Origin: an uncultured Pirellulaceae bacterium
GTDB taxonomy: Bacteria > Planctomycetota > Planctomycetia > Pirellulales > Pirellulaceae
Assembly (NCBI GenBank): GCA_934278005.1
Contig: CAKQWG010000083.1
Coordinates: 1-13,725 of the forward strand
Direction of reading: 5' to 3'
DNA: 13,725 nucleotides
The notes below the pieces were generated by a model that was given only the letters and a program-made list of their open reading frames with translations, was not told where the DNA came from and searched no databases. The position numbers and the translations under genes were made by a program. Each line of letters starts with the position of its first letter. Position 1 is the stretch's first letter. Below are positions 13,721 to 13,725 of the stretch, one piece after another.

Positions 13721-13725
13721 CAGGC

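Overview
The window looks like chromosomal DNA of a Planctomycetota bacterium, most likely Pirellulaceae-like. This is inference from gene content: a barrel-only NagA paired with NagB, a formaldehyde-activating-enzyme (Fae) homologue, a DUF6702 protein, a very long AsmA-like protein, and mid-to-high GC coding sequence. No rRNA, tRNA, CRISPR array, transposase or phage gene was seen. Eleven protein genes are supported.

Left part (1-6448, + strand). A secreted, low-complexity Pro/Gln/Ala/Gly-rich protein (158-1522) is followed by a MOP-family polysaccharide/lipid flippase (1620-3149). A tight cluster then runs DUF6702 (3228-3821), a CinA-like protein (3806-5113) and aroA (5117-6448). DUF6702 and cinA overlap by 16 bp, and aroA starts 3 nt after the cinA stop with its Shine-Dalgarno inside cinA, so these three are probably co-translated. 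The C-terminal amidase domain of the CinA protein has lost its catalytic motifs.

Middle (6407-7287). A 78-residue zinc-ribbon protein lies on the - strand, its 3' end overlapping aroA by 42 bp. About 640 bp without a credible gene follow. That stretch holds several inverted repeats and an AT-rich dyad just upstream of nagB, and is the probable control region of the next operon.

Right part (7288-10250, + strand). nagB and nagA share an ATGA junction and together would convert N-acetylglucosamine-6-phosphate to fructose-6-phosphate for amino-sugar or cell-wall recycling. They are followed by a Fae-like protein with a lysine/serine-rich tail and no catalytic histidine, and then a low-molecular-weight protein tyrosine phosphatase.

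End (10287-13649, - strand). A 1120-residue membrane-anchored AsmA/YhdP/TamB-like protein converges on the phosphatase gene. It contains about five copies of a 115-130 residue module, suggesting an elongated beta-groove protein of the cell envelope.

The most interesting points are the Fae-like protein with a histone-H1-like tail and lost catalytic residue, the CinA protein with an eroded amidase domain, the NagA reduced to its barrel, the structured leader before nagB, and the repeat architecture of the AsmA-like giant. No clearly new multi-gene system was identified; these are unusual variants of known families.
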